From an uncultured Roseburia sp. (lineage in GTDB: Bacteria > Bacillota > Clostridia > Lachnospirales > Lachnospiraceae), in assembly GCA_910587865.1 (NCBI GenBank), contig CAJUNX010000025.1, forward strand, positions 1-62,836: a DNA stretch of 62,836 nucleotides. Reading direction: 5' to 3'. A model generated the notes under the pieces. It was not told the DNA's origin and made no database searches. It worked only from the letters and a program-made list of their open reading frames with translations. Of this stretch, positions 26,758 to 34,899 are shown one piece after another; position 1 is the first letter of the stretch; each line of letters begins with the position of its first letter. The position numbers and the translations under genes were made by a program.

Positions 26758-26919
26758 AGAGCGTGTTTGAAACATCATTTCCACCATTTGCACGCCCCAC
26801 TTTGCGCGATATTTGCGCCAGATTCAAGTTACATAGCCCGCTATGCGCCCTTTATCTGGCACAAATCTCCTGCAGATTGTGACGCACATCTGACAGAAAG
26901 CATTGTTCAAACACGCTCT
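26758..26919. repeat. Dispersed MITE-like palindromic element, copy 2
   Basis: A 162-base element with perfect 14-base terminal inverted repeats, AGAGCGTGTTTGAA (26758-26771) and TTCAAACACGCTCT (26906-26919). The two halves are imperfect complements of each other (for example TTTGCGCCAGAT against ATCTGGCACAAAT), so the whole can fold into one long hairpin. It sits between the binding-protein and permease genes of one operon and encodes nothing. It aligns with the decayed copy at 3440-3654. Confidence 0.88.
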
Positions 26920-26957
26920 AAGAGACGGAGGGCGCATATCTGTATGGAAAGGGAGAC

Positions 26958-27668
26958 ATGGGTAATTTTTCACAGAAGGTAGACAGATTTATCGAGAGCT
27001 TTATCGCGCAGAACGGCTATGTCCGGGTGCTTGAGGGGCTTCAGAATACACTGCTGATTGCCGTCTTAGGTCTTATCATCGGAATCCTGATCGGTACTCT
27101 GATTGCAACGGTGCGCGTACTGCCGAAATACAAGATGCTGCCGCGGGTGTTAAACGGCTTTTGCAGCTTTTATGTGGCGCTGTTCCGCGGGACACCGATT
27201 GTCGTTCAGCTTTTGGTGTTTTACTATGTGCTGCTGCCGCTCTTTGGAGGAAGGATGACCGGCGTACAGGTGTCCGTGTTTGTGTTCGGATTAAACAGTG
27301 CGGCCTACATATCGGAGATCATGAGAGGCGGTATTCTCTCGGTCGATCAGGGACAGATGGAAGCCGGGCGCGCGCTGGGGCTAAGCTTTACAACGACGAT
27401 GATAAAGATCGTCATTCCTCAGGCGGTGAAGAATATTCTTCCGACGCTGGGAAACGAATTTATCGCCCTGATCAAGGAGACGTCTGTCGTAAGCTTTGTC
27501 GGTGCGGCGGATCTCTATGTCGCGTTTAATTACATCGGAAGCAACAGCTACGAGTTCATGGTTCCGTATCTGGTGATGGCCGCGATTTATATTGTGCTTG
27601 TGCTGGTCATCAGCGCGGGAATCAAGCTTATGGAAAGGAGCCTGCGGAGAAGTGATAGACGTCATTAA
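26958..27668 (+). CDS. Amino-acid ABC transporter permease (HisMQ/GlnP type)
   Basis: A 236-residue inner-membrane protein with five or six helices and the polar amino-acid permease fold. The region contacting the ATPase is clear (EAGRALGLSFTTTMIKIVIPQAVKNILP), as are VALFRGTPIVVQL and LIKETSVVSFVGAADL. It forms the membrane channel of the uptake system with the lipoprotein upstream and the ATPase downstream, whose GTG start lies 17 bases inside this gene. ATG 26958 has GGAAAGGGAGAC upstream. The palindromic repeat separates it from the binding-protein gene. Confidence 0.95.
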   Translation: MGNFSQKVDRFIESFIAQNGYVRVLEGLQNTLLIAVLGLIIGILIGTLIATVRVLPKYKMLPRVLNGFCSFYVALFRGTPIVVQLLVFYYVLLPLFGGRMTGVQVSVFVFGLNSAAYISEIMRGGILSVDQGQMEAGRALGLSFTTTMIKIVIPQAVKNILPTLGNEFIALIKETSVVSFVGAADLYVAFNYIGSNSYEFMVPYLVMAAIYIVLVLVISAGIKLMERSLRRSDRRH

Positions 27669-28485
27669 TTTGGAAAAGCGGTTTGGGGACAATCAGGTTC
27701 TGCGCGGGATCAGTATCACGATCAACAGGGGTGACATCATTGTGGTGGTGGGTCCGTCCGGCTCCGGAAAGAGCACATTTCTGCGCTGCTTAAACTGCAT
27801 GGAGGATCCCACCGGCGGGCAGATTATGTTTAACGGCGCGGATCTTGCCGACATGAAGGTGGACATCAATATCCACAGAAGGCATATGGGCATGGTATTC
27901 CAGCATTTTAACCTGTTCAGCAATAAGACCGTGATTCAGAATATCATGTTAGCGCCGGTGTTCATCCAGTGCCAGGATCTTCGGAAGGCAAAACGGAAAA
28001 ATCTGTGGATCCGATTTTCGAATCTGTTCCGCAGCGGATCGGCAAAGCAGGAGCCGGTTCCGATTCGGACGACGAAGGCGAAAATCCGGGAGGATGCGCG
28101 CAGACAGGCCGTCTCCCTGCTTGAGAGGATCGGTCTTGAGGATAAGGCGGATGTCTATCCGTCCACACTCTCGGGCGGTCAGAAGCAGCGGGTCGCGATC
28201 ATCCGCTCGCTCGCGATGAATCCGGACGTGATTTTGTTCGACGAACCGACGAGTGCGCTTGACCCGGAGATGGTCGGGGAGGTGCTTGATCTGATGAAAT
28301 CCCTGGCAAAAGAGGGGATGACGATGATCATTGTCACACATGAGATGGGATTTGCAAAGGAGGTTGCGAATAAAGTGCTGTTTATTGATGACGGCATGAT
28401 TTTGGAGAGCGCGCCTCCGGATGAATTTTTCGGATCGCCGAAGAATTCAAGACTGAAGGAATTTTTATCAAAAGTGCTGGTGTAG
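27652..28485 (+). CDS. Amino-acid ABC transporter ATP-binding protein
   Basis: A 277-residue nucleotide-binding subunit: Walker A VVGPSGSGKSTFLRCLN, Q-loop MVFQHFNLFSNKTV, signature TLSGGQKQRVAIIRSLA, Walker B ILFDEPTSALDPEMV and switch His in IIVTHEMGFAKEV. GTG 27652 is chosen because GGAG (27637-27640) precedes it and the family begins at MIDVINLEKRFG; it overlaps the permease gene, implying coupling. Between APVFIQ and the helix before the signature there is an extra segment of about 40 basic residues (about residues 104-145) compared with the usual 240-residue proteins. Confidence 0.95.
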   Translation: MIDVINLEKRFGDNQVLRGISITINRGDIIVVVGPSGSGKSTFLRCLNCMEDPTGGQIMFNGADLADMKVDINIHRRHMGMVFQHFNLFSNKTVIQNIMLAPVFIQCQDLRKAKRKNLWIRFSNLFRSGSAKQEPVPIRTTKAKIREDARRQAVSLLERIGLEDKADVYPSTLSGGQKQRVAIIRSLAMNPDVILFDEPTSALDPEMVGEVLDLMKSLAKEGMTMIIVTHEMGFAKEVANKVLFIDDGMILESAPPDEFFGSPKNSRLKEFLSKVLV

Positions 28486-28567
28486 CGGTTCCCTGTGTCC
28501 GCGCCTTTGGGAATGTCAGAGCTGCGGCGGGAAGGGAAGCGCGGCAGGCAAAAAAAGGGGAGAGGGT

Positions 28568-28660
28568 GAAAAATCGGCCTGATAGCTGATTTTCACACGG
28601 CTATTTGTGCCGGAGCGTCACAAATAAGCCATGGCGGACTCCGTCGCATAAACGCTCCGG
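28568..28660 (+). promoter_or_regulatory. Structured leader element, copy B, upstream of the HD-RyR gene
   Basis: This is the second copy of the element at 3714-3833. Main hairpin 28599-28630: GGCTATTTGTG / CACAAAT-a-AGCC with the same CCGGAGCGT loop (28610-28618). Alternative hairpin ATAGC (28582-28586) with GCTAT (28600-28604): relative to copy A, C-G has become T-A in this stem. Two G-U pairs of the main hairpin have become A-U. Third stem GGCGG / CCGTC (28633-28645) is closed by a three-base loop. ACGCTCCGG (28652-28660) is fully complementary to the loop, and GGGGGAG of the gene follows after four bases. Confidence 0.6.
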
Positions 28661-28674
28661 AAAAGGGGGAGAGC

Positions 28675-30636
28675 ATGGCTTACAGGTATCTGGATGACCG
28701 TATCATAAAGACGCGGGGAGCCGGAGAGGACGGGGAACTGGATCTGTCGTCAGCCGTTGTCCGGTTTTTGCGTGAAAGCTGTGAGGATCTGCGGTTTGAT
28801 GATAAAAAGGAACGGCAGGAGCGGGAGGAAGGCCGGTTTCTCGGACGCAGCATGCAGGAGGGGCAGATTCCGTATCACATGCAGATGGATCTGGACCGTC
28901 TCTGTCTGGAACAGGCGATGAGGCGTTTCCTCGACTCGGGGGCCTCACAGGATGCGTTTGACGTGTACTACTGCTATCTGGAAATGTTTGTGGGAAGCTA
29001 CGGCAGCACGAAGCGGATGATCGAGATGCTCTCCGAATTTGAGACGAACGGCAGCTCGCTGCTGATGAAACACCGCGATCATTATTCCCATTCTGTCTAT
29101 GTATTTGCGCTGGGGCTGGCAGTCTATGAGACAAATCCTGTTTTTCGGGAAACTTATCAGAGATATTACGGATTTGATGCGTCTGCAGCATGCGGGGAGC
29201 ATGATGCATCGCATCATTTTTTACAATACTGGGGGCTGTGTTCCCTGTTTCACGATATCGGTTATCCGTTTGAACTGCCGTTCGAGCAGGTGGAGGCGTA
29301 TTTTGAGGTAAACGGGGAGGAGCGGAAGGACAATCCTTTTCTCGCCTATATCGGGCTGGAGCGTTTTGTGGCGCTGCCGCCGGATGCGGTTCGCCGGCTA
29401 AAGGAGCTGTATGGAAAGACGTTTGTAAGTACGGATGAACTGTTTGCATATGATATCGCGGAGAAACTGGGGAACGTCTATCGGTTTACCAGGGAGAGTA
29501 TTGAGACGATTCTCACGGCAAAGGCGGTGAATCCGAACCGTTTCGGATATTTTATGGATCATGCGTATTTCAGCGCATCGGTGCTGTTTCAGGAGCTGTA
29601 CGCGGCGGATCAGAGAGCCGGAAGGTGTGATATGAACCGGGAGCGCATTGATGCGCTGACGGCGATTCTTCTGCACAACAGCCTTTATAAGTTTTCGGTA
29701 GCGTTTTACAAGGGCGGACTGAACATTCCGCTTGAGATGAAGCTGCACCCGCTGGCCTATCTTCTGATGCTCTGCGATGAGCTGCAGTGCTGGGACCGGA
29801 CCTCCTACGGCAGGAATTCGAGGACGGAGCTGCACCCCATGGACTGCAGGCTGACGTTTTGCGAGGGCAGTATCCGGGCGGTTTATCTGTATGACGAGGC
29901 GGAGCGGGAGAAGATTGACCGCTATGAGAAGCTGTACGCGGCGTGGGATAAAACGGATCCGAAACGCAGGCCGGCGCTGAAGGCGTATGCGTCGATGGTG
30001 CATGAAAATACGTTTCTTGGAGATATTAAAAAGATCGTGAATACGGAGGCGCTCGGTCTGACGGCTGAGACGGAGCTTGCCCCGGCACGGTATGAGAAAA
30101 AGCACCGGTTTCTCTCGGACAGCAACTTTATCCATCTCTACCAGTTTGCGGTCGCGCTGAACGGCAGATATTCCTATCAGGGCAGAGAACAGGAAACCGG
30201 GGTGACGGAGCGTCTGGAGCGGGAATTTGGCGGACTGTCACTGGAATATCAGCTGCTTAATATCGGCCAGGCAAAAGCTTTTTCGCGTTATCTGGATGCG
30301 GTGGGCTGTTTTTACACCGACCAGCCGGTCGGTTTTGAGATGGTCACAGCGTTCACGGAGGAGGATATGCAGGTGATCGGGCCGCTTGAGCATGAGCGGT
30401 GGCTCACGGAGCATCAGGCGATGGGCTGGAGCAGCGGCACGGATTACGCGACGAAAGGGGAGCGCGAGAGAAAGCGCATCCATGCGCTGATGATCGACGG
30501 AGAGATCACGAAGGAGCGGGCGGCGGCGCATTATGCCGCTCTGTCAAAGGAAGAGCAGGAGAAGGATACGGCGCCGATGAACTGTATGCTCGGTCTGCTG
30601 CGGCAGTTCGAGGGACTGCGGATATACCGGTTGTGA
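28675..30636 (+). CDS. HD-domain protein with C-terminal RyR-like domain
   Basis: 653 residues, cytoplasmic. An HD phosphohydrolase-like core is readable: KHRDHYSHSVYVFALGLA (first His, about 136-139), LFHDIGYPFELP (His193-Asp194), LLHNSLYKF (His334) and MLCDELQCWDR (Asp368), the usual metal-ligand order. The last 85 residues (about 568-653) fit the RyR fold: LEHERWLTEHQAMGWSSGT, then YAALSKEEQEKDTAPMNCML. The RyR domain was named from ryanodine receptors and also occurs in bacteria, where a ligand-sensing role has been proposed. Substrate is unknown. ATG 28675 follows AAAAGGGGGAG. It may be co-transcribed with the ABC genes 190 bases upstream or use the structured leader. Confidence 0.7.
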   Translation: MAYRYLDDRIIKTRGAGEDGELDLSSAVVRFLRESCEDLRFDDKKERQEREEGRFLGRSMQEGQIPYHMQMDLDRLCLEQAMRRFLDSGASQDAFDVYYCYLEMFVGSYGSTKRMIEMLSEFETNGSSLLMKHRDHYSHSVYVFALGLAVYETNPVFRETYQRYYGFDASAACGEHDASHHFLQYWGLCSLFHDIGYPFELPFEQVEAYFEVNGEERKDNPFLAYIGLERFVALPPDAVRRLKELYGKTFVSTDELFAYDIAEKLGNVYRFTRESIETILTAKAVNPNRFGYFMDHAYFSASVLFQELYAADQRAGRCDMNRERIDALTAILLHNSLYKFSVAFYKGGLNIPLEMKLHPLAYLLMLCDELQCWDRTSYGRNSRTELHPMDCRLTFCEGSIRAVYLYDEAEREKIDRYEKLYAAWDKTDPKRRPALKAYASMVHENTFLGDIKKIVNTEALGLTAETELAPARYEKKHRFLSDSNFIHLYQFAVALNGRYSYQGREQETGVTERLEREFGGLSLEYQLLNIGQAKAFSRYLDAVGCFYTDQPVGFEMVTAFTEEDMQVIGPLEHERWLTEHQAMGWSSGTDYATKGERERKRIHALMIDGEITKERAAAHYAALSKEEQEKDTAPMNCMLGLLRQFEGLRIYRL

Positions 30637-30652
30637 CGATAGCGACGGCGCT

Positions 30653-30789
30653 GCAAAAACCGCCATCCGGGCAGCAAATATCCGGTCGGCGGAGAGCCGG
30701 AAACCGCCGGCCGGCGAAGAAAGCATCCAGGCGGTGAAAAAACAACAGGCAAAAACCGCCATCCGGGCAGCAAATATCCGGTCGGCGGA
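30653..30789. repeat. 41-bp perfect direct repeat, two copies, upstream of mgtE
   Basis: 30653-30693 and 30749-30789 are identical over 41 bases (starting GCAAAAACCGCCATCC, ending CGGTCGGCGGA). Each can fold through CCGCC/GGCGG. They lie 50 bases before the mgtE start, within its probable leader. They do not resemble a magnesium-sensing M-box. Confidence 0.9.
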
Positions 30790-30839
30790 AGGCAAAAAAG
30801 CCGGTTTGAATCAGGAATGGGAGAAGGAGGAAGGCGTGT

Positions 30840-32213
30840 ATGGATATGAGAGAAATGACGGAACAGATGGAACAACTCTACCAGGAAAAGCGTTTTACGG
30901 ATATAAAGGCCATACTCGCCGAAGAAAATCCGGCGGATATCGCGGCGGTTCTGGAAGAATTTAAGGTGAGGCAGCAGATCATGTTTTTCCGGCTGCTCCC
31001 GAAAGAAAAGGCGGCGGAGACGTTTGTCGAATTTGATGCGGACACGCAGGAAGACATTATCCTGGCGTTTTCCGATACGGAGCTCAGGGAAGTGCTGGAT
31101 GAGCTTTACCTGGATGATGCGGTGGATATCATTGAGGAGATGCCCGCGACGATCGTCAAGCGTATTTTGAAAAATACGGATCCGCAGACCAGGGTATCGA
31201 TCAATAAGCTGCTCGAGTATCCGGAGGACAGCGCCGGCTCGATCATGACGCCGGAGTTTGTGAATCTGAAAAAAAATAATACGGTTGAGGACGCGTTTAA
31301 GCGCATCCGGCGGACCGGCGTGGACAAGGAGACGATTTATACCTGTTATGTGACGGACGAGTCGAAGCGTTTAATCGGCGTGACGACGGTCCGGGAGCTT
31401 CTGCTGCACGATTATGACGACATGATCGAGGATTTTATGGAGACAAATCTGATCAGCGTACAGACACATGACGACAGGGAGGCTGCGGTCGGATTGTTCG
31501 ACAAATATAATTTTCTTGCGCTTCCGGTGGTCGACATGGAGAACCGGCTGGTCGGAATTATCACGGTCGACGATGCGATGGACGTTCTGCAGGAGGAAAA
31601 TACCGAGGATATCCACAAGATGAACGCGATTGTGCATCTCTCGGAGAAGCCGTATCTGAAGATCGGTGTCTTAGAGACTTACCGGTCGCGTATTCCCTGG
31701 CTTTTGCTCCTGATGATCAGCGCGACGCTGACGGGGATGATTATTTCATCCTTTGAGGATAAGCTCTCCGCGATGATCATACTTACTTCATTTATCCCGA
31801 TGCTGATGGATACGGGCGGAAACACGGGCGGGCAGGCGAACGTCACGATCATCCGTGCACTTTCCTTAAATGAGATTGAGATGAACGATATTTTCCGCGT
31901 GGTGTATAAGGAAATGCGCGTCGGCCTCTGCTGCGGCGGGACGCTTGCACTCGTTAACTTTGTAAAAATGTGGCTGATCGACCGGCTTTTGTTCGGAGTG
32001 AAAAGCGTCACGCTTGCGGTTGATATCGTGATCAGCCTGACGCTTCTGATTGAAGTGGTGTTTGCCAAAGCGGTCGGCTGTACATTTCCGATCATAGCAA
32101 AGCGGGCAGGCTTCGACCCGGCTGTGATGTCATCACCGTTTATTACGACGATTGTAGATGCAATTTCCCTTCTGATTTATTTCGGACTGGCGTCTGCGAT
32201 CCTGCACATTTAA
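30840..32213 (+). CDS. mgtE: Magnesium transporter MgtE
   Basis: A 457-residue magnesium channel. It has the expected order: N-terminal superhelical domain (ENPADIAAVLEEF, LLPKEKAAETF), two CBS motifs (SAGSIMTPEFVNLKKNNTV, LVGIITVDDAMDVL) that gate the channel by binding cytoplasmic magnesium, a connecting helix and five C-terminal helices. The pore signature MDTGGNTGGQANVTIIRAL is present. GGAGGAAGG precedes ATG 30840. It stands alone, with direct repeats upstream and a tRNA operon converging from downstream. Confidence 0.96.
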   Translation: MDMREMTEQMEQLYQEKRFTDIKAILAEENPADIAAVLEEFKVRQQIMFFRLLPKEKAAETFVEFDADTQEDIILAFSDTELREVLDELYLDDAVDIIEEMPATIVKRILKNTDPQTRVSINKLLEYPEDSAGSIMTPEFVNLKKNNTVEDAFKRIRRTGVDKETIYTCYVTDESKRLIGVTTVRELLLHDYDDMIEDFMETNLISVQTHDDREAAVGLFDKYNFLALPVVDMENRLVGIITVDDAMDVLQEENTEDIHKMNAIVHLSEKPYLKIGVLETYRSRIPWLLLLMISATLTGMIISSFEDKLSAMIILTSFIPMLMDTGGNTGGQANVTIIRALSLNEIEMNDIFRVVYKEMRVGLCCGGTLALVNFVKMWLIDRLLFGVKSVTLAVDIVISLTLLIEVVFAKAVGCTFPIIAKRAGFDPAVMSSPFITTIVDAISLLIYFGLASAILHI

Positions 32214-32333
32214 TGATCTTTGGGGTCTGCTGGCTTTGTGGCTGAACAGAAATGGTGGCGGCAGAAACAAAGAAATACCAGTTACGGCCCGGCTTTGGCA
32301 GAGATGCAGGGAAAAAGAACGATAATAACACAA

Positions 32334-32364
32334 AAATCCGTGGCACATCAGTGCACACGGATTT
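32334..32364 (-). terminator. Intrinsic terminator of the tRNA operon (minus strand)
   Basis: AAATCCGTG (32334-32342) and CACGGATTT (32356-32364) are perfect 9-base complements. Read on the minus strand the hairpin is followed by TTTTTGTG, fitting termination of the tRNA transcript. It may also act weakly on mgtE. Confidence 0.75.
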
Positions 32365-32425
32365 CCTGTCATCGACACCGGCCGTCTGTCTCTTCCCGAA
32401 TCAGATCCGGTAAAATGTCTCGTAG

Positions 32426-32498
32426 TGGAGATAGGGGGACTCGAACCCCTGACCTATGCGTTGCGAACGCATCGCTCTCCCAGCTGAGCTATATCCCC
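32426..32498 (-). tRNA. tRNA-Ala, anticodon CGC
   Basis: A 73-base cloverleaf. The acceptor GGGGATA/TATCTCC contains the G3-U70 pair that identifies alanine tRNAs, the anticodon stem ATGCG/CGCAT frames loop TTCGCAA (anticodon CGC, reading GCG), and the T arm is GGGGTTCGAGTCCCC. CCA is not encoded. Confidence 0.95.
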
Positions 32499-32502
32499 AA
32501 AG

Positions 32503-32576
32503 TGGAAACAAGGGGGCTCGAACCCCTGACCTCTCGCGTGTGAGGCGAGCGCTCATCCCGGCTGAGCTATGTTTCC
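32503..32576 (-). tRNA. tRNA-Val, anticodon CAC
   Basis: A 74-base cloverleaf. Acceptor GGAAACA/TGTTTCC, anticodon stem CTCGC/GCGAG with loop CTCACAC (anticodon CAC, reading GTG), T arm GGGGTTCGAGCCCC. CCA is not encoded. It is four bases upstream of tRNA-Ala on the same transcript. Confidence 0.95.
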
Positions 32577-32585
32577 ATGTCCTTT

Positions 32586-32613
32586 ATTATATCACTTTAA
32601 TCGCAGAATGCAA
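32586..32613 (-). promoter_or_regulatory. Promoter of the tRNA-Val/tRNA-Ala operon
   Basis: On the minus strand TTGCAT, 16-base spacer and TATAAT (plus-strand 32586-32591), about ten bases before the tRNA-Val 5' end. Confidence 0.7.
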
Positions 32614-32787
32614 GATAAATTTGTGTATTTTTTTGAAAAAATGAGAATAATTTGAATCATTCAGATTTTCCGCTACAGACCGACAGGGTGTAGCGAAAGC
32701 CAGTGCCATTGAGACACTCCTGTGAAATACAGCGTTCACGCATGATACGCTTTCCTTTGGGTTAGTATCGCACTTATATGTGCGTAC

Positions 32788-32815
32788 TTGATTTTACTTT
32801 AATTCTTGATACAAT
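32788..32815 (+). promoter_or_regulatory. Sigma-A promoter for the flavodoxin-like pair
   Basis: TTGATT (32788-32793), 16-base spacer, TACAAT (32810-32815), about 50 bases before the start codon, in an AT-rich stretch. Confidence 0.65.
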
Positions 32816-32868
32816 GATGCTATCAGGTGCGGGGAAAGTCAGGCCCGCAAAATCAGGAGGTACTTTGT

Positions 32869-33414
32869 ATGAGCAAAAAAATTGTTGTTGTTACCGGCAG
32901 TCCTCGACAGAAAGGCAATAGCTTTGCTATGACCGAGGCGTTTATTCAGGCGGCAGAAGCCAAAGGACACACGATTACCCGTTTTGACGCTGCTCTGAAA
33001 AATGTGGGGGGCTGCCGGGCTTGCGAGACTTGCTTTAAGACAGGAAAAGCCTGTTCTTTTGATGATGATTTTAATGAGATTGCTCCCGCTATTTTGGGGG
33101 CCGATGCCGTGGTTTTCTCTATGCCTGTGTATTGGTATTCCATCCCCGCACAAGTGAAAGGGGTCATTGACCGTCTGTTCTCTTTTGTAGTGGGTGGAAA
33201 AGATATTGCAGGGAAGGAGTGCGCGGTTATCGCCTGTTGTGAAGAAGATGATATGTCCGTCTTTGACGGTGTGCGCATCCCCATGGAACGCTCTGCCGCA
33301 CTAATGAAATGGAAGATGGTTGGGGAGGTTCTTGTTCCGGGCGTTCTGAATATCGGTGATATTGAAAAGACAGACGGCTGTCAACAGGCGGCTGCTCTGG
33401 CGGAGAAATTTTAA
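32869..33414 (+). CDS. Flavodoxin-like NAD(P)H-dependent FMN reductase
   Basis: A 181-residue single-domain protein with the flavodoxin/FMN-reductase fold: phosphate loop VVTGSPRQKGNSFAM at the N-terminus, the cysteine-containing GGCRACETCFKTGKAC segment, and SMPVYWYSIPAQVKGVIDRLF for flavin binding. The CxxC pair resembles iron-sulfur flavoproteins and may bind a cluster or be redox-active. Substrate unknown. ATG 32869 has AGGAGG upstream. The paralogue at 33429 follows after 14 bases. Base composition is more AT-rich than the surrounding genes, so the pair may have been acquired. Confidence 0.88.
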   Translation: MSKKIVVVTGSPRQKGNSFAMTEAFIQAAEAKGHTITRFDAALKNVGGCRACETCFKTGKACSFDDDFNEIAPAILGADAVVFSMPVYWYSIPAQVKGVIDRLFSFVVGGKDIAGKECAVIACCEEDDMSVFDGVRIPMERSAALMKWKMVGEVLVPGVLNIGDIEKTDGCQQAAALAEKF

Positions 33415-33428
33415 GGAGGAAGAATGCC

Positions 33429-33980
33429 ATGCCTAAGAAGATTGTCATTCTCAATGGTAGTCCCCGCAGAAATGGCAATACCTCTGCGCTGGTCAAAGCG
33501 TTCACCGAGGGGGCGGAGAGCGCCGGCCATACCGTAACTGTTTTTTTTCTGGACAGTATGAATATCCACGGCTGTAAGGGGTGCTTTGGTGGACACAGCA
33601 GCAAAGAGTGTCCCTGTGTTCAGCGGGACGACATGAACAAAATTTATCCTGCGGTGCGGGAGTGCGATGTGATTGTGCTTGCCAGTCCCCTTTACTACTG
33701 GAACATGAGCGGTCAGATCAGAACCGCTGTTGACCGCCTGTTTGCGTTGGAAGAGGGGGACGGCAACCTTTTGAGAGGACATGGCAGGGCGTCTGCCCTG
33801 TTAATGGCCGCAGAGGGCCACGGTTTTGAAGATGTGCTTACTTACTACAGCCACTTGATGGAGCATTTGAAGTGGAACAATCTCGGTCATGTTCTTGCCG
33901 GAGGAAACGGGGATATAGGAGATATTGAGGGAAAAGCCGAAATATCTGCCGCTTATAAACTCGGGAAATCGATTACATAA
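33429..33980 (+). CDS. Flavodoxin-like NAD(P)H-dependent oxidoreductase
   Basis: 183 residues, paralogue of the preceding gene: LNGSPRRNGNTSALVKAF for the FMN phosphate, GCKGCFGGHSSKECPC with four cysteines, and ASPLYYWNMSGQIRTAVDRLF. The cysteine spacing again suggests an iron-sulfur flavoprotein. AAGGAGGAAG precedes it. Tandem pairs like this are common in anaerobes, where they reduce quinones, nitro compounds or other electrophiles; the specific role here is unknown. It is followed by about 240 bases in which nothing is recognised. Confidence 0.88.
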   Translation: MPKKIVILNGSPRRNGNTSALVKAFTEGAESAGHTVTVFFLDSMNIHGCKGCFGGHSSKECPCVQRDDMNKIYPAVRECDVIVLASPLYYWNMSGQIRTAVDRLFALEEGDGNLLRGHGRASALLMAAEGHGFEDVLTYYSHLMEHLKWNNLGHVLAGGNGDIGDIEGKAEISAAYKLGKSIT

Positions 33981-34217
33981 CATGCTGTGCGCCGGTGCGG
34001 CTTCGAACGGGGACGGCATCCAAAGAAACTGCGGTCGTGGCATCTGACGCCGGCACGGTACGACCGAAGCAGGCGGATGCGGAAACGGATTTCGGGGCGG
34101 ACGCGGCAGATCGTAAAAGAATTCCGATATCAGTGTGCCGTCGGGCGCGGGGCCAGAGCGAAGAAGAGCCGGGCCGCCGCGCCCTGACGGACAGAACGGA
34201 ACAGAACAGACCTCATC

Positions 34218-34814
34218 TCAGCTCTCCTCATCCGGGAGAGCGTTTTTCAGATCAAAAAGCTTTGCCCCGATCCCGTTGCCGAGGATCATCAGCGCCAGGT
34301 AAAAAAAGGCATTGGGGCTGTAGGCGCCCGCCAGGTGAAAATAAAACATATTCGCGACAGAGTGCTCGAAGCCGGCGAGGATAAAGATCATCACCGGGAG
34401 CGAGACAAAGACAAGATTTTTTGATTTCTTATAATTGTCGATCGCGAGATACATCATCACGCCGCAGAGGACGGACAGGAAAAAAACAGGAAGCGGACTG
34501 TTTTCAAGCTTTTTCTGGACAATCCCTGCGGCGTCGATGTTCAGCCCGGCAGCCCGGCAGACTGCGGCGGAAAGAAACGTGCCCAGGTAATTCCCGGCGA
34601 TGATGACTGCCATATCGGGAAGCTGCTTTACGCTGCTGACAAAACCGATCCTTCCGGTGTAAAGGGCGAAGCCCTGTGTGACGATGGTCAGCAGTCCGAA
34701 GGAAAACAGCAGGGAGCCGATGACCTTATGCTCCACGGACAGATAGATCGTACCGCCGATGCCGATCATAAAACCCGCATACACTGCTTTGATGAATAGT
34801 TTCAGTTTTTCCAT
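34218..34814 (-). CDS. Formate/nitrite transporter family (FNT) channel
   Basis: A 198-residue membrane protein with six helices and the FNT fold: AVYAGFMIGIGGTIYLS at the N-terminus, FALYTGRIGFV, an inner GNYLGTFLSA segment, and GFEHSVANMFYFHLA, which carries the conserved pore histidine region. FNT channels move formate, nitrite or hydrosulfide; the substrate cannot be assigned. It is shorter than the 270-residue FocA type but matches short Firmicute members. AGGAGG precedes the start. No formate-lyase gene is in the window. Confidence 0.88.
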   Translation of the reverse strand: MEKLKLFIKAVYAGFMIGIGGTIYLSVEHKVIGSLLFSFGLLTIVTQGFALYTGRIGFVSSVKQLPDMAVIIAGNYLGTFLSAAVCRAAGLNIDAAGIVQKKLENSPLPVFFLSVLCGVMMYLAIDNYKKSKNLVFVSLPVMIFILAGFEHSVANMFYFHLAGAYSPNAFFYLALMILGNGIGAKLFDLKNALPDEES

Positions 34815-34846
34815 AGAGATCCTCCTGTCGTATGAGATTACAGGAT

Positions 34847-34876
34847 ATTATACAATGGAAACCGCGGTACTGGCAA
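34847..34876 (-). promoter_or_regulatory. Sigma-A promoter for the FNT gene
   Basis: On the minus strand TTGCCA (plus-strand 34871-34876), 18-base spacer and TATAAT (34847-34852), about 33 bases before the start codon. Confidence 0.65.
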
Positions 34877-34899
34877 GCAGAAAAGGCGGGATTGCGGGA

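Noticed and set aside
33995..34384. A plus-strand frame between the second flavodoxin-like gene and the FNT gene
   Set aside because: It runs into the antisense of the FNT gene and shows no conserved sequence.
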